This document shows positions 1 through 9,372 of a DNA stretch of 64,000 nucleotides, piece after piece. The DNA is from Formosa agariphila KMM 3901. GTDB taxonomy: Bacteria > Bacteroidota > Bacteroidia > Flavobacteriales > Flavobacteriaceae. The position numbers were made by a program, and so were the translations under genes. The notes beneath the pieces are model-generated. The model saw nothing but the letters and a program-made list of their open reading frames with translations, was not told where the DNA came from and made no database searches. The DNA lies in NCBI RefSeq assembly GCF_000723205.1, contig NZ_HG315671.1, positions 1,089,351 to 1,153,350 of the forward strand, given 5' to 3'. Position 1 is the stretch's first letter; each line of letters begins with the position of its first letter.

Positions 1-1080
1 TTCACAGAAACATTAAGATATGAGGGTAGTGGTGCAGAAATTAATAATTATGTAACCAAAAAAAGACAAAACGAATTAGATATTATAGAAAATAGAGCTG
101 AATTTTATGGCTTGCCAGAAAGTGAATATAAGTCTAAAGTTTATGCTATAAAAGATAATAATATAAAATTATTAAAAGAATATGAAGCTATTTCAATTAA
201 TTTCAAATCTAAAGAATTAAAAAATATTGAATATGAATTTGTAAATAACCTATTAAGTTATGAAGAATTCCATGCCTACTTTACAAAAGTAGATTCTTTT
301 GAAGTCTCAAGTACTTTTCTCCCTGATTTATCTAATTTTGATTTTAATAATGGAAAAGATTATTTGTTTTCTCCTGCATACAAAAGAATTTTAAACTTAA
401 GTTTAAAAGACTCGACCGAAGCTGTTCTTAAAACCAAAGATAGCCCTAGAGATATAGTGTTGCTTAGTCGAATAGCTGAAATTGACAATGATACAATTAG
501 AAATAGTATGCTTTATAATGAATCTGTCTATGGAATTACATACACTAATAATTTGGATGATTATTATAAAATCTTTATGAATGGGAGTACTAATCAAAAT
601 GATAAGTTAGAAATAACTGAAGCGTTTCAGAAATTAAAAAAAGTAGATAAAGGGCAAGTGTCTCCAGAATTTATAGATTATATAAATTTTAATGGAGGTA
701 AAAATTCATTATCAGATTATCAAGGCAAATATGTATATATTGATATTTGGGCAACATGGTGTGCACCTTGTAAGAAAGAAATTCCATTTTTAAAAGAAAT
801 TGAACAGCAGTATAAAAATAAAAATATTGAGTTCATTTCAATTTCAATAGATAAACAATCAGATTTTGATAAATGGAAAAAAATGGTATCCCAAGAGAAC
901 TTGAGTGGTATTCAACTTTATGCAGATAATGCATGGAATTCACAATTTGTTCAGGATTATCTTATTAAAGGTATACCTCGTTTTATTATTATCGATCCTG
1001 TAGGGAAAATTTATAACGCTAATGCGCCTAGACCTTCAGACAAAGATTTACATAAGCAATTCGAATCTATGAATATCTAA
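1..1080 (+). CDS. TlpA-like thioredoxin-fold protein (5' end cut off by the window)
   Basis: The reading frame is open from base 1, so the start lies upstream and the N-terminus (probably a signal peptide or lipobox) is missing. The last ~140 residues form a TlpA/ResA-type thioredoxin domain. The visible part contains the active site WCAPC (cysteines at residues 254 and 257), followed by KKEIPFL and, further on, a cis-proline region GIPRF. The preceding ~210 residues are low-complexity, Lys/Glu/Asn-rich and not recognised; in Bacteroidota such TlpA proteins usually carry a DUF4369-like N-terminal region, but I cannot confirm that here. The likely role is reduction of disulfides in the envelope. 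A complete DsbD, the usual electron donor for such proteins, lies downstream behind a terminator. The family call is secure; the substrate is unknown. Confidence 0.85.
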   Translation, partial: FTETLRYEGSGAEINNYVTKKRQNELDIIENRAEFYGLPESEYKSKVYAIKDNNIKLLKEYEAISINFKSKELKNIEYEFVNNLLSYEEFHAYFTKVDSFEVSSTFLPDLSNFDFNNGKDYLFSPAYKRILNLSLKDSTEAVLKTKDSPRDIVLLSRIAEIDNDTIRNSMLYNESVYGITYTNNLDDYYKIFMNGSTNQNDKLEITEAFQKLKKVDKGQVSPEFIDYINFNGGKNSLSDYQGKYVYIDIWATWCAPCKKEIPFLKEIEQQYKNKNIEFISISIDKQSDFDKWKKMVSQENLSGIQLYADNAWNSQFVQDYLIKGIPRFIIIDPVGKIYNANAPRPSDKDLHKQFESMNI

Positions 1081-1191
1081 AAAAATAATCTTGAATGTAA
1101 ATCATACTACATTTAAGTATTAAACTTTTTTTAATTTTTACTAAATAATTGTTTGAAAACACTTTTGAATTAGTCCATATTATTTAGTGAA

Positions 1192-1224
1192 AAAGGACTG
1201 TGTTTAACATGCAGTCCTTTAATT
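1192..1224 (+). terminator. Hairpin terminator after the thioredoxin gene
   Basis: Perfect 9-bp arms AAAGGACTG (1192-1200) and CAGTCCTTT (1212-1220) enclose an 11-base loop and run into a T-rich stretch. The hairpin lies 110 bases after the stop codon. The rest of the 363-base gap up to dsbD shows no open frame and no clear promoter. Confidence 0.6.
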
Positions 1225-1443
1225 TCTTAAGATTAACTTAGGTAGATTCATTAACAATGTAAGTAGTGTTTTGGACATATGTTCCAAAAAGACATGCAAC
1301 TTATCCCCTTGTGCATTTAAAATCCTTATCGAATCTAATTCATGCAATTAAATTAATCTACAATAAATAGCACGATGAATATTCCAGCATAGTAAGATGA
1401 ATAAACTGTCCTATATCAGACAAATAATTTAAATATTTATTAA

Positions 1444-3414
1444 ATGAAAAACATACTAATAGCACTCGCTTTTTTAACATGTGGTTTTGTAAATAGCCAA
1501 GTCCTAGATCCTGTAAAATGGACGACTTCTGTAGAGAAAATATCAGATACTGAATATAACTTGATTGCTACAGCACATATCGATGCGGGTTGGCATTTAT
1601 ATTCGCAAGTCGTACCCGAAGGTGGCCCGGTAGCGACGACCTTTATCTACGATAACTCGGAAGAAAATTTCATTTTAAACGGCAATACTGTAGAAGGAGA
1701 AGGGCATACGGTACATGATTCTATTTTCGAAATGGAAATAAAATATTTTGATGGTGAAGCTAAATTTAGTCAAAACGTAAAAGTCACAAAAGCAACCTCT
1801 ACAATAAACGGATTTGTGGAGTTTATGGTCTGCGACGATACACGTTGTTTACCACCTACAGAAATAGATTTAGAATTTCAGCTTAACGGAAAAACAGCCT
1901 TAGCTACAGAAACGACTGAAGCTGTAACACCCGCGGTCGCTGTAGATAACACCATTAAAACCACCGATGATTCAGCCTCTAATAAAGGACTTTGGTCAAT
2001 CTTTTTTATTGCCTTCTTATCAGGGTTTGCAGCCTTATTAACACCATGCGTATTCCCGATGATTCCAATGACGGTGAGTTTCTTTACTAAGCAAAGTAAA
2101 AACAAAGCTGCTGGAATTAAGAATGCCATTATTTATGGTATTTGTATTATCGTTATTTATTTACTCTTGGGTATCGCTGTAACCGGAATTTTTGGAGCCG
2201 ATGCTTTAAATGCACTAGCCACGAATGTTTGGTTTAACATTATTTTCTTTGTGCTTTTAGTCGTTTTTGCTGTGTCTTTTTTAGGTGCTTTCGAGATCAT
2301 GTTACCAAATTCTTGGGCAAATAAAGTCGATTCTCAAGCAGATCGTGGCGGACTTGTGGGTATCTTTTTTATGGCCTTAGCCTTGGCTATTGTATCCTTT
2401 TCATGTACAGGTCCAATTGTGGGAACTTTATTAGTGGAAGCGGCATCAAAAGGAGGAGTCGCACCAATAATTGGAATGTTTGGATTTTCATTAGCCATTG
2501 CATTACCGTTTGCATTATTTGCAGCTTTTCCAGGTTGGTTAAACTCATTACCAAAATCAGGAGGTTGGCTAAACACCGTGAAAGTTGTTTTAGGATTTTT
2601 AGAACTGGCTTTAGCATTTAAATTCTTAAGTCAAGCGGATTTAGTTTTGCAGCTTCACATTTTAGAACGTGAAGTTTTTATCGCGATTTGGATTGCCATT
2701 TTTGGAACCTTAGCGTTTTATTTATTCGGGAAAATTAAATTACCACACGATTCCCCATTAACGCATATTTCGGTGGGGAGATTAAGCTTAGGTCTTATCG
2801 TGTTAACCTTCACTATTTATATGATTCCAGGCCTTTGGGGCGCACCTTTAACTATTATTAGTGCATTTCCGCCACCACAAGACTATAGCGAATCGCCTTA
2901 TGGTGTAGGTTTCTCAAAATTAGAATCAGGTGGTAGCGCTTCAGCTCATGGCGATTTACCTGAAGGTGCACATTTATTAGCGCCACACGATATCATGGCC
3001 TTCAACGATTACGATACAGGTTTAGCATACGCTAAAAAAGTAGGTAAACCTGTGATGCTAGATTTTACAGGTTGGGCGTGTGTAAATTGTAGAAAAATGG
3101 AACAGAATGTATGGCCTGAGCCAGAGATTTTAAATCTATTAAAAAACGATGTGGTTTTAATCTCCTTATATGTAGATGACAAACGAAAACTTGAGGCTGA
3201 TGAGATTGTAGACTCTCAGTTAAAACCAGGAAAAAAGCTAAAGTACATCGGACAAAAATGGAGTGAGATGCAAACCATTAAATACAAATCAAATTCGCAA
3301 CCGTTTTATGTGATCATCAATCATAACGAAGAGAAACTAGTAGAACCTGTAGGTTATATTCCAGATGTAGAAGCGTATCATATGTGGTTGAAAACTGGGG
3401 TGTCGAAGTTTTAA
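1444..3414 (+). CDS. dsbD: Thiol:disulfide interchange protein DsbD
   Basis: Inner-membrane protein that passes electrons from cytoplasmic thioredoxin to envelope reductases and cytochrome c maturation. All three DsbD modules are present. After a signal peptide (residues 1-18) comes the periplasmic alpha domain with the redox pair C130/C135 in VCDDTRCLPP. A transmembrane CcdA-like domain (about residues 185-480) carries C202 in LTPCVFP and C321 in FSCTGP. The C-terminal thioredoxin-like gamma domain has WACVNC (C546/C549). The length of 656 residues is slightly above the proteobacterial form. A long intergenic gap precedes the start and a hairpin terminator follows, so it is probably monocistronic. 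The partial TlpA-like gene upstream is a plausible client. Confidence 0.95.
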   Translation: MKNILIALAFLTCGFVNSQVLDPVKWTTSVEKISDTEYNLIATAHIDAGWHLYSQVVPEGGPVATTFIYDNSEENFILNGNTVEGEGHTVHDSIFEMEIKYFDGEAKFSQNVKVTKATSTINGFVEFMVCDDTRCLPPTEIDLEFQLNGKTALATETTEAVTPAVAVDNTIKTTDDSASNKGLWSIFFIAFLSGFAALLTPCVFPMIPMTVSFFTKQSKNKAAGIKNAIIYGICIIVIYLLLGIAVTGIFGADALNALATNVWFNIIFFVLLVVFAVSFLGAFEIMLPNSWANKVDSQADRGGLVGIFFMALALAIVSFSCTGPIVGTLLVEAASKGGVAPIIGMFGFSLAIALPFALFAAFPGWLNSLPKSGGWLNTVKVVLGFLELALAFKFLSQADLVLQLHILEREVFIAIWIAIFGTLAFYLFGKIKLPHDSPLTHISVGRLSLGLIVLTFTIYMIPGLWGAPLTIISAFPPPQDYSESPYGVGFSKLESGGSASAHGDLPEGAHLLAPHDIMAFNDYDTGLAYAKKVGKPVMLDFTGWACVNCRKMEQNVWPEPEILNLLKNDVVLISLYVDDKRKLEADEIVDSQLKPGKKLKYIGQKWSEMQTIKYKSNSQPFYVIINHNEEKLVEPVGYIPDVEAYHMWLKTGVSKF

Positions 3415-3478
3415 ATCTAAACCATTGATTTTACTATACAGTGGCGATTTGGTTATCATCCTGCCACCCCGACGATAA

Positions 3479-3509
3479 AAAAGCTTTACAGTTTCTGTAA
3501 GGCTTTTAT
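3479..3509 (+). terminator. Terminator after dsbD
   Basis: A 13-bp stem (3479-3491 with 3495-3507, one G-U pair) closes a TTT loop and ends in a T run, 65 bases past the dsbD stop. The same stem read on the minus strand also has flanking Ts. Confidence 0.7.
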
Positions 3510-3555
3510 TAGTTTTAAGCATGTCTAACTTGTGCACTAAAAACATTTTTTATCT

Positions 3556-3852
3556 TCACAATCTATTTCATTAAAATGAAAAAATATTACCTAACTTTAA
3601 TCTAGGTTCTAATTTCATAATACTTTACAAAAAGTGGAATAGCTAAGAAGTACTAAAAGCACCTTCTAAATTAATTTGGTTCAATTAATAATGAAAGTAT
3701 AGAGGAACTAATGAAAGTCAATAAAAATATAGGCCTTGTTTTTTTGTTTTTCATAACGCTTGCTTTTAGTCAGAAGAAAGAAGATGTTTTTTAAATTTAG
3801 ATAATGATAATTCTGAATATACAATTTCCCTACTTATGTATGGAAAAGAAAT
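3556..3852 (+). repeat. Left copy of a ~300-base direct repeat
   Basis: Nearly the same sequence recurs in the same orientation at 10751-11049, with scattered substitutions and small indels. The repeat covers an upstream region plus the first ~45 codons of a decayed small gene. Together the two copies bracket the AraC/TonB receptor/PI-PLC block. Confidence 0.85.
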
Positions 3853-3855
3853 AAC
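3711..3855 (+). pseudogene. Remnant of a small secreted-protein gene, copy 1
   Basis: An ATG at 3711 opens a clear signal peptide (MKVNKNIGLVFLFFITLAFS), but the frame stops after 27 codons at 3794. Comparison with copy 2 shows that Ts have been lost from the run around 3786-3792; copy 2 reads through this place. The matching sequence ends near 3852, so most of the gene is gone. The product is not recognised. This small remnant is the only gene-like content of the 596-base gap between dsbD and the AraC-type gene. Confidence 0.6.
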
Positions 3856-3982
3856 CTCTTTCCATAGCAAGCATACACGATAAACAATAATTATAAAGTA
3901 AAATTAAAGTTACCAAGCCTATAACTTTAGGTTAATTTATATTGTAGAGGCTTATCAGATTAGATTAACTTCATTTATCAAG

Positions 3983-3990
3983 TAATTTTG
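3983..3990 (+). promoter_or_regulatory. -7 box of the AraC-type gene
   Basis: TAATTTTG matches the Bacteroidota -7 consensus TAnnTTTG exactly and lies 20 bases before the start codon. No convincing -33 TTG is seen at the right distance. Confidence 0.45.
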
Positions 3991-4010
3991 CGAGTTCTAT
4001 AACAAACAAA

Positions 4011-5084
4011 ATGTCATACCTGTTAATAGCAATTTTATCCCAATCCTTTACTATTGCCTATCTATTTAGAAAGGATTTTAAAAAGAACAGACAAGAGTTA
4101 TTCTTGTTGTGTATAGTACTTATAATGGCAATCATTTTTTTAATGAAATTTGCCTTTCTTATGTTAACAGAAAATGTACTGTATGCACGGTACTCCCCAG
4201 CAATCACCATAGCGACTCCTCCTTTATTATACTTATACGTTAAAAGTGTGTTTAGTGAAATACCTGTGTTAAAAAAAGAAATTATTAAACACTTATTGCC
4301 TTCGGCATTACTAACAATAGCATTTGTAATTGTAGGGATAAATATTGTTATAAATAAAGATTATAGCTGGATTAACCTTTATAAAAAAGTATATGATGTT
4401 TTATTTTTCACAGTAAACTTAACTTATCATTCCTATATCCTATCTATTATTTTAAATAAAAAAAACATAACTAACCCTAAACTATTATGGTTAAAATGGC
4501 CAGTAATATTATGGATTGGTGGTGTAGCCTTATTGTTGTTTAGTAAAATAATTGATAATCAACAATTAATAAGTACTTCCATAATATTTGCCATGATTGG
4601 CTTTATTATTTTTTTAATTAAGCTATCAAAATTAAAGCAAAACTTATTAGAATTAAGGAGTTCTGATACGGCTAACATTGAATCAACCTTACCCAAAAAG
4701 CCTAAATACGAAAAGTCATCTTTAAAAGACAACGACTTGAATGCAATTTTACTAAAATTAGAAGCGTATATGGTTAACGATAAACCATACTTAGACCCTA
4801 ATTTTGCATTACTAGATATGGCTAATGATATTGAAATTTCCAAGCATAATATAACTGAAGTACTAAATACAGTATTGAATAAAAACTTTTTCCTTTATAT
4901 CAATGAATATAGAATAAAGGAAGCTAAACTCAAAATGGCAATAAGGCCAACTGAGAAGCTAAATATTATCGCCCACTTTTCTGGCTATAACTCTAAAACA
5001 ACCTTCATAAAATATTTTAAACAAATCGAAGGTATAACGCCATCTGAGTATCGTAAAAAATTAAGCGATAAAGACCCGAATTAA
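4011..5084 (+). CDS. Membrane-anchored AraC-family transcriptional regulator
   Basis: A 357-residue regulator. The N-terminal ~205 residues hold about six or seven hydrophobic helices (around 2-18, 33-56, 65-82, 92-112, 128-150, 160-180 and 186-206). After a charged linker, the C-terminal ~100 residues form an AraC-type double helix-turn-helix. Its second motif, around IAHFSGYNSKTTFIKYFK followed by TPSEYRKK, is typical. This layout is common in Bacteroidota, where the membrane part is thought to sense a ligand or envelope state. It lies directly before a TonB-dependent receptor and two PI-PLC-like genes, which it probably controls. The inverted repeat TTGGTTAA (5139-5146) and TTAACCAA (5189-5196) in the gap to the receptor gene is a candidate binding site. 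Confidence 0.85.
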   Translation: MSYLLIAILSQSFTIAYLFRKDFKKNRQELFLLCIVLIMAIIFLMKFAFLMLTENVLYARYSPAITIATPPLLYLYVKSVFSEIPVLKKEIIKHLLPSALLTIAFVIVGINIVINKDYSWINLYKKVYDVLFFTVNLTYHSYILSIILNKKNITNPKLLWLKWPVILWIGGVALLLFSKIIDNQQLISTSIIFAMIGFIIFLIKLSKLKQNLLELRSSDTANIESTLPKKPKYEKSSLKDNDLNAILLKLEAYMVNDKPYLDPNFALLDMANDIEISKHNITEVLNTVLNKNFFLYINEYRIKEAKLKMAIRPTEKLNIIAHFSGYNSKTTFIKYFKQIEGITPSEYRKKLSDKDPN

Positions 5085-5138
5085 CTTGTTTTAACTAGTA
5101 TATCTTTCTCTTAAAGTTAACTTAATAATTCTTTAACC

Positions 5139-5196
5139 TTGGTTAATTTGCTGAATATTAATCAATTGAAGGTTTGGTTCGCTTGGTGTTAACCAA
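5139..5196. promoter_or_regulatory. Inverted repeat upstream of the TonB receptor, possible AraC-type site
   Basis: TTGGTTAA at 5139-5146 and its exact reverse complement TTAACCAA at 5189-5196 are 42 bases apart, in the 197-base gap between the regulator and the receptor gene. The palindrome AAGTTAACTT lies just upstream (5114-5123). Assigning it to the adjacent regulator is inference from position only. Confidence 0.35.
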
Positions 5197-5199
5197 TTC

Positions 5200-5231
5200 A
5201 AGTTCGTTCTTCTTGGTACGAACTTTTTTTA
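5200..5231 (+). terminator. Intrinsic terminator between regulator and receptor (possible leader attenuator)
   Basis: The arms AAGTTCGT (5200-5207) and ACGAACTT (5218-5225) enclose a 10-base loop and run directly into a T tract. The hairpin is 116 bases after the regulator's stop and 50 bases before the receptor's ATG. It could end the regulator transcript or act as an attenuator in the receptor leader. Confidence 0.6.
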
Positions 5232-5281
5232 CGCCTCATTGTTATTTATTTGCTGAAAAATTAAATAAATCAATTACGAAA

Positions 5282-8140
5282 ATGAAAACCAAAAAGTTTT
5301 TTAAAACAGTATTAAATGCTTTTTTTACATTAATGTCTGCCTTGGCAATTGGTCAAAAAATGAACATAACGGGGACAGTAACAGATGCGAATGGTCCTCT
5401 ACCAAGTGCTACAGTTTATCTAAAGGGTACCTCTAATGGAGTGACAACCGATTTTGATGGGGTATTTAGTATCCTAAACTCAGCTCAAGGTAACCAAGTC
5501 TTGGTAGTATCTTATATTGGTTATAAGCCTAAAGAAATCCCTTTAAACATTTCAAATAGCAATAATGTTAATCTAGGAGCTATTCTAATTGAAGAGGATG
5601 CCGAAAGTTTATCCGAAATTGTGATTAAAGGAAATTATTATCCGTCTCAAGTACGAGCACTAAACATGAAGCGTAAAGGGATTACAATCTCCGAAGTTTT
5701 AGCTGCCGATGCCATTGGCAAGTTACCAGACCGTAACGCTGCTGAAGCTGTGCAACGTATGCAAGGAGTATCTATTGAACGTGACATGGGGGAAGGACGC
5801 CGTGTAATCGTTAGGGGTGCACCTACACATTGGACATCTATAACCTTAAACGGAAATAGATTGCCTAGCGCAGGTGGGGCGAGTGATGAACGTTATACTC
5901 AATTAGATGTCTTTCCTTCAGAACTTATTCAATACGTGCAATTAAATAAAGCCTTAACACCAGATATTGATGGTGATGCCATTGGAGGGAGTATGAATTT
6001 TATTACAAAATCTTCCCCATTAAAACGTACGTTAAGTGTTACTGGAGCTGGTGGTTATAATACAAATGCGAAGGATCCCTCATATAATGCATCCTTGGTT
6101 TATGGAGATCGTATTGGAGAAAAGTTCGGATTTATTGGTTCTGCTGTGGTTTGGGATAGAAAAGCAGGAACAGATAGATATATGGTAGATTACGATTTTT
6201 CAAATACTGATGCTGAACAAGCTTTTGCTATTAATAGATTGCAGTTAAGAGATTACCAAGCAAGACGAAAAACAACTGGTTTTAATCTAGCAATGGATTA
6301 TGATTTAGGCCAAAATAGTAAATTGTATTTTAAAGGGTTATATTCTAACTATCTCGATCAACAAAACGTAAGAGAAACATATTTTAATTACAATCAAAAT
6401 AATGTTCAATATCAAGCTCGTCATGCCGATTATAAAACTAATTTATATGCCTTAAAATTAGGTGGAGATTTTAAGTTGAATGAACAATTAGTATTAGAAG
6501 GGGCGTTACAAATGGCTTCGTCAGATTTTAAATTAGACTCACCGAATACTGTCCCTCAATCAGAACGTGGCTATCCAATCGTTAACTTTATTCAGCCAAT
6601 GACTTATAGTGGATTATCTTCAAATGGGTTAAAGTACTTAGCAATGGATTCTCCTAACGGTATAGGTGGTTCTAAAGATCATGTAACTCCAGATTTCAAT
6701 TCAGATTTAGACCCAAGTAAAGCATATTTAAATCAAGTAATTATGTCTGCTTTAAATAAAGAAGAAACAGATTATACAGCTAATTTCGATTTAACATATA
6801 CTAAAAATGAAAAGCTTGAATTTAAGTTTGGTGGTAAATATGCCGGAAAAACTCGCGATTTCAATAGCTATACAGGGCTAAAAATGCAAGGTGCGTTATT
6901 GGGTGTACCCAATAGTCCAGGTATACTTTATATGTCTGACCTTAACTTAGAATCAGAGCCTTTCGATGGTTCTTTCCTAGAAGAGATGAATGGTACTTAC
7001 AGTAATGTAGATGTGCCTCAAGTAACCAACGGTCAAATCGACCAAATGTTTACAGAGAACTTTGCAACTCAAAATGGTTTAATTACATTATTAGATAAAG
7101 ACTCACCTAGTAATGCCCCACAGTCATATTCAGCAGAAGAAGAGGTGATTTCTGGATATATTATGGCCGATTATAAACTTAACGATAGAATACAGTTTGT
7201 CGGTGGGGTTCGTAACGAATCAAATTATGTAGAGTTAAAAGGTTCTAAAGTAATTACTGATGAAACTGGCACTGTTGTACAAGAAATTACTACCAAACAA
7301 AATTATAATGCCTTTTTACCAATGCTACACTTGAAATATAAAATTTCAGACCAAGCCTTGTTAAGAACAGCGTTTACACGTACCTATGCACGTCCTACCT
7401 TTAGCAGACTTAATCCTGGTACTCAAATAAGTGAAATTGCATTAACTATTACAGAAGGAAACCCTGATTTAAAACCTACATTTTCTAATAATGTTGATGT
7501 GATGTTCGAATACTATCCTGAAGGTTTAGGATTATTCTCGGCAGGAGCTTATTACAAAGGATTATCAGATTATATCTATGACGACCAAAGTATTGTTGCT
7601 TTAAATGGTACAAATTATATAAGATCTAGACCTGATAACTTAGATAGTGCATGGTTATATGGTATCGAATTAAGTTTTATTAAAAGGTTCGATAACATGG
7701 AAAATATCTTCAAAAATTTCGGGGTCGAGTTAAACTATTCCTTTATTAATTCTGAAGTCGAAATTCCAACATTTACTAATGGAGAAGAAACAGGGAGCTA
7801 TAAAACAACATTGCCTGGACAAGCTAAAAATATAGGAAATGTAATCTTGTTTTATGAAAACAATAAGTTCATGGCACGTATTGCTGGAAATCTTAAGGGA
7901 AAATATGTTACAGCCATCAGAAGTGTAGCAGGTCCAGATCATTACCAGTGGTTTGACAATAACTTTACAGTAGACTTTTCTTCGTCTTATGCGATTAGCG
8001 ATAATCTTAGGTTGTTTGCAGAAATAGGTAATATAACTAATGCGCCTAACAGATATTATCATGGTACTTCCGATAGACCAGAATCAGATGATTGGTCTGG
8101 TATTAGAGGTCAATTAGGATTAAGTTATAACTTAAAATAA
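5282..8140 (+). CDS. TonB-dependent outer-membrane receptor with carboxypeptidase-like domain
   Basis: The ATG at 5282 is chosen because it opens a proper signal peptide (MKTKKFFKTVLNAFF...ALAIGQ); the frame can be extended to a TTG at 5174, but that adds no sensible N-terminus. The protein has 952 residues. The mature part begins with a carboxypeptidase-regulatory-like beta domain (about 25-110), followed by the plug, with KLPDRNAAEAVQRMQGVSIER and VIVRGAP, and a 22-strand barrel ending in the typical aromatic C-terminus (LSYNLK). The plug wording resembles the Xanthomonas/Caulobacter-type TonB receptors rather than SusC, and no SusD gene accompanies it. It ends 8 bases before a PI-PLC-like lipoprotein gene, so it probably imports the product or substrate of those enzymes. 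The ligand is unknown. Confidence 0.9.
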   Translation: MKTKKFFKTVLNAFFTLMSALAIGQKMNITGTVTDANGPLPSATVYLKGTSNGVTTDFDGVFSILNSAQGNQVLVVSYIGYKPKEIPLNISNSNNVNLGAILIEEDAESLSEIVIKGNYYPSQVRALNMKRKGITISEVLAADAIGKLPDRNAAEAVQRMQGVSIERDMGEGRRVIVRGAPTHWTSITLNGNRLPSAGGASDERYTQLDVFPSELIQYVQLNKALTPDIDGDAIGGSMNFITKSSPLKRTLSVTGAGGYNTNAKDPSYNASLVYGDRIGEKFGFIGSAVVWDRKAGTDRYMVDYDFSNTDAEQAFAINRLQLRDYQARRKTTGFNLAMDYDLGQNSKLYFKGLYSNYLDQQNVRETYFNYNQNNVQYQARHADYKTNLYALKLGGDFKLNEQLVLEGALQMASSDFKLDSPNTVPQSERGYPIVNFIQPMTYSGLSSNGLKYLAMDSPNGIGGSKDHVTPDFNSDLDPSKAYLNQVIMSALNKEETDYTANFDLTYTKNEKLEFKFGGKYAGKTRDFNSYTGLKMQGALLGVPNSPGILYMSDLNLESEPFDGSFLEEMNGTYSNVDVPQVTNGQIDQMFTENFATQNGLITLLDKDSPSNAPQSYSAEEEVISGYIMADYKLNDRIQFVGGVRNESNYVELKGSKVITDETGTVVQEITTKQNYNAFLPMLHLKYKISDQALLRTAFTRTYARPTFSRLNPGTQISEIALTITEGNPDLKPTFSNNVDVMFEYYPEGLGLFSAGAYYKGLSDYIYDDQSIVALNGTNYIRSRPDNLDSAWLYGIELSFIKRFDNMENIFKNFGVELNYSFINSEVEIPTFTNGEETGSYKTTLPGQAKNIGNVILFYENNKFMARIAGNLKGKYVTAIRSVAGPDHYQWFDNNFTVDFSSSYAISDNLRLFAEIGNITNAPNRYYHGTSDRPESDDWSGIRGQLGLSYNLK

Positions 8141-8148
8141 ATAATACC

Positions 8149-9372
8149 ATGAAACATATATTAATACCATTTTTGGTAGGGAGTACCCTTGTATTATCAT
8201 CATGCAAAGAAACCCCAGAAAAAACAAGCCAACAGCAACCTAAACCTGAAATAACTCAAACTGTAAAACTGAATCAAATTCAAGTTTTAGGTACACACAA
8301 TAGTTACGCTAAACCTATAGATAGTGCCGTTACTGCTTTAGTAGATCCTATCTTTAATAAATTGATGGGACAATATGTCCAAAATATGGATTCGGTGTCT
8401 AAACAAAAGTTTAAAGAATACCATCCTAATGAAATGTCTTTTAGTCAGGGTTTAAACTATAGTCATCCAGATTTTATTACACAACTTAATGCAGGCTTAA
8501 GATCTCTTGAAATTGATGTGTTTAATGATCCAACAGGAAATAGGTTTAACTCACCTGCAGCTTACCAAGTTTTAAAAAATCAAGGTATAAATGATTTAGC
8601 TAATTTTGATACAACCGATTTAAGTAAGCCTGGGTTTAAAGTGATGCATGTTGCCGATATCGATTTTAGAACTCATTATCCAACATTTAAAAAGGCGCTT
8701 GAGGCTCTAAATTCATGGTCAAATCAAAATCCTAAGCATACACCTATTTTTATAATGATAGAGGCTAAAGATAGCGGGATTCCACTTTTTCCTAATTCAG
8801 CAGAGGTAATGCCTTTTGATGAAACTGCTTTCGATGCTCTGGATCAAGAAGTAATTTCCATCTTAGGGAAAGATAAACTCATAACACCAGATGATGTTCG
8901 TGGTAAATTTAAAACACTCGAAGAGGCTGTGTTAGCTAACAATTGGCCGTTACTTGAAGACGCTAAAGGTAAATTTGTATTTATGTTATTGCCATCTGCA
9001 GGAGGGATGTCTGCAGAGAGTGAATACGTAAAAAATCATACCGTATTAGAGAATCGGGTAATGTTTGTTCAATCTCAAATAGGTCAACCACATGCTGCAT
9101 TTTTACTTTTAGATAATGCAATCGTAAGACAAGATGATATTAAAAATGCTGTAAAAAAAGGATATCTCGTTCGAACACGTTCAGATATAGAAACTTATGA
9201 GGCGAAGATAAATGACACTACCAGAGCTCATGCTGCATTTACTAGTGGTGCTCAGGTTATTTCAACAGATTTTTTTAGACCAGGAAATAATTATGGTACA
9301 GATTACTTTGTGAAAATGCCTAACGGAAAACCTATGCGATTAAATCCTGTAAATTCAAATAATATAAAATGA
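8149..9372 (+). CDS. PI-PLC-like phosphodiesterase lipoprotein (paralog 1)
   Basis: A 407-residue lipoprotein (lipobox LSSC near residue 19) of the calcium-dependent, PI-PLC X-type family related to phosphatidylinositol-specific phospholipase C1. Key features are present: GTHNSY with catalytic-type H50, LEID with acidic metal ligands E121 and D123, and a second histidine H167 in VMHVADIDF. Further conserved stretches are IFIMIEAKD and the closing region GAQVISTDFF. Known members cleave phosphodiester bonds of phosphoinositides or related head groups. It follows the TonB receptor by 8 bases and overlaps the next gene by 4 (ATGA), so the three form one operon. The true substrate (phosphoinositide, glycerophosphodiester or other) cannot be told from sequence. 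Confidence 0.85.
   Translation: MKHILIPFLVGSTLVLSSCKETPEKTSQQQPKPEITQTVKLNQIQVLGTHNSYAKPIDSAVTALVDPIFNKLMGQYVQNMDSVSKQKFKEYHPNEMSFSQGLNYSHPDFITQLNAGLRSLEIDVFNDPTGNRFNSPAAYQVLKNQGINDLANFDTTDLSKPGFKVMHVADIDFRTHYPTFKKALEALNSWSNQNPKHTPIFIMIEAKDSGIPLFPNSAEVMPFDETAFDALDQEVISILGKDKLITPDDVRGKFKTLEEAVLANNWPLLEDAKGKFVFMLLPSAGGMSAESEYVKNHTVLENRVMFVQSQIGQPHAAFLLLDNAIVRQDDIKNAVKKGYLVRTRSDIETYEAKINDTTRAHAAFTSGAQVISTDFFRPGNNYGTDYFVKMPNGKPMRLNPVNSNNIK

Noticed and set aside
5174-5281. Upstream extension of the TonB receptor from a TTG
   Set aside because: It would pass through the intrinsic terminator and lacks a signal peptide; the ATG at 5282 gives one.
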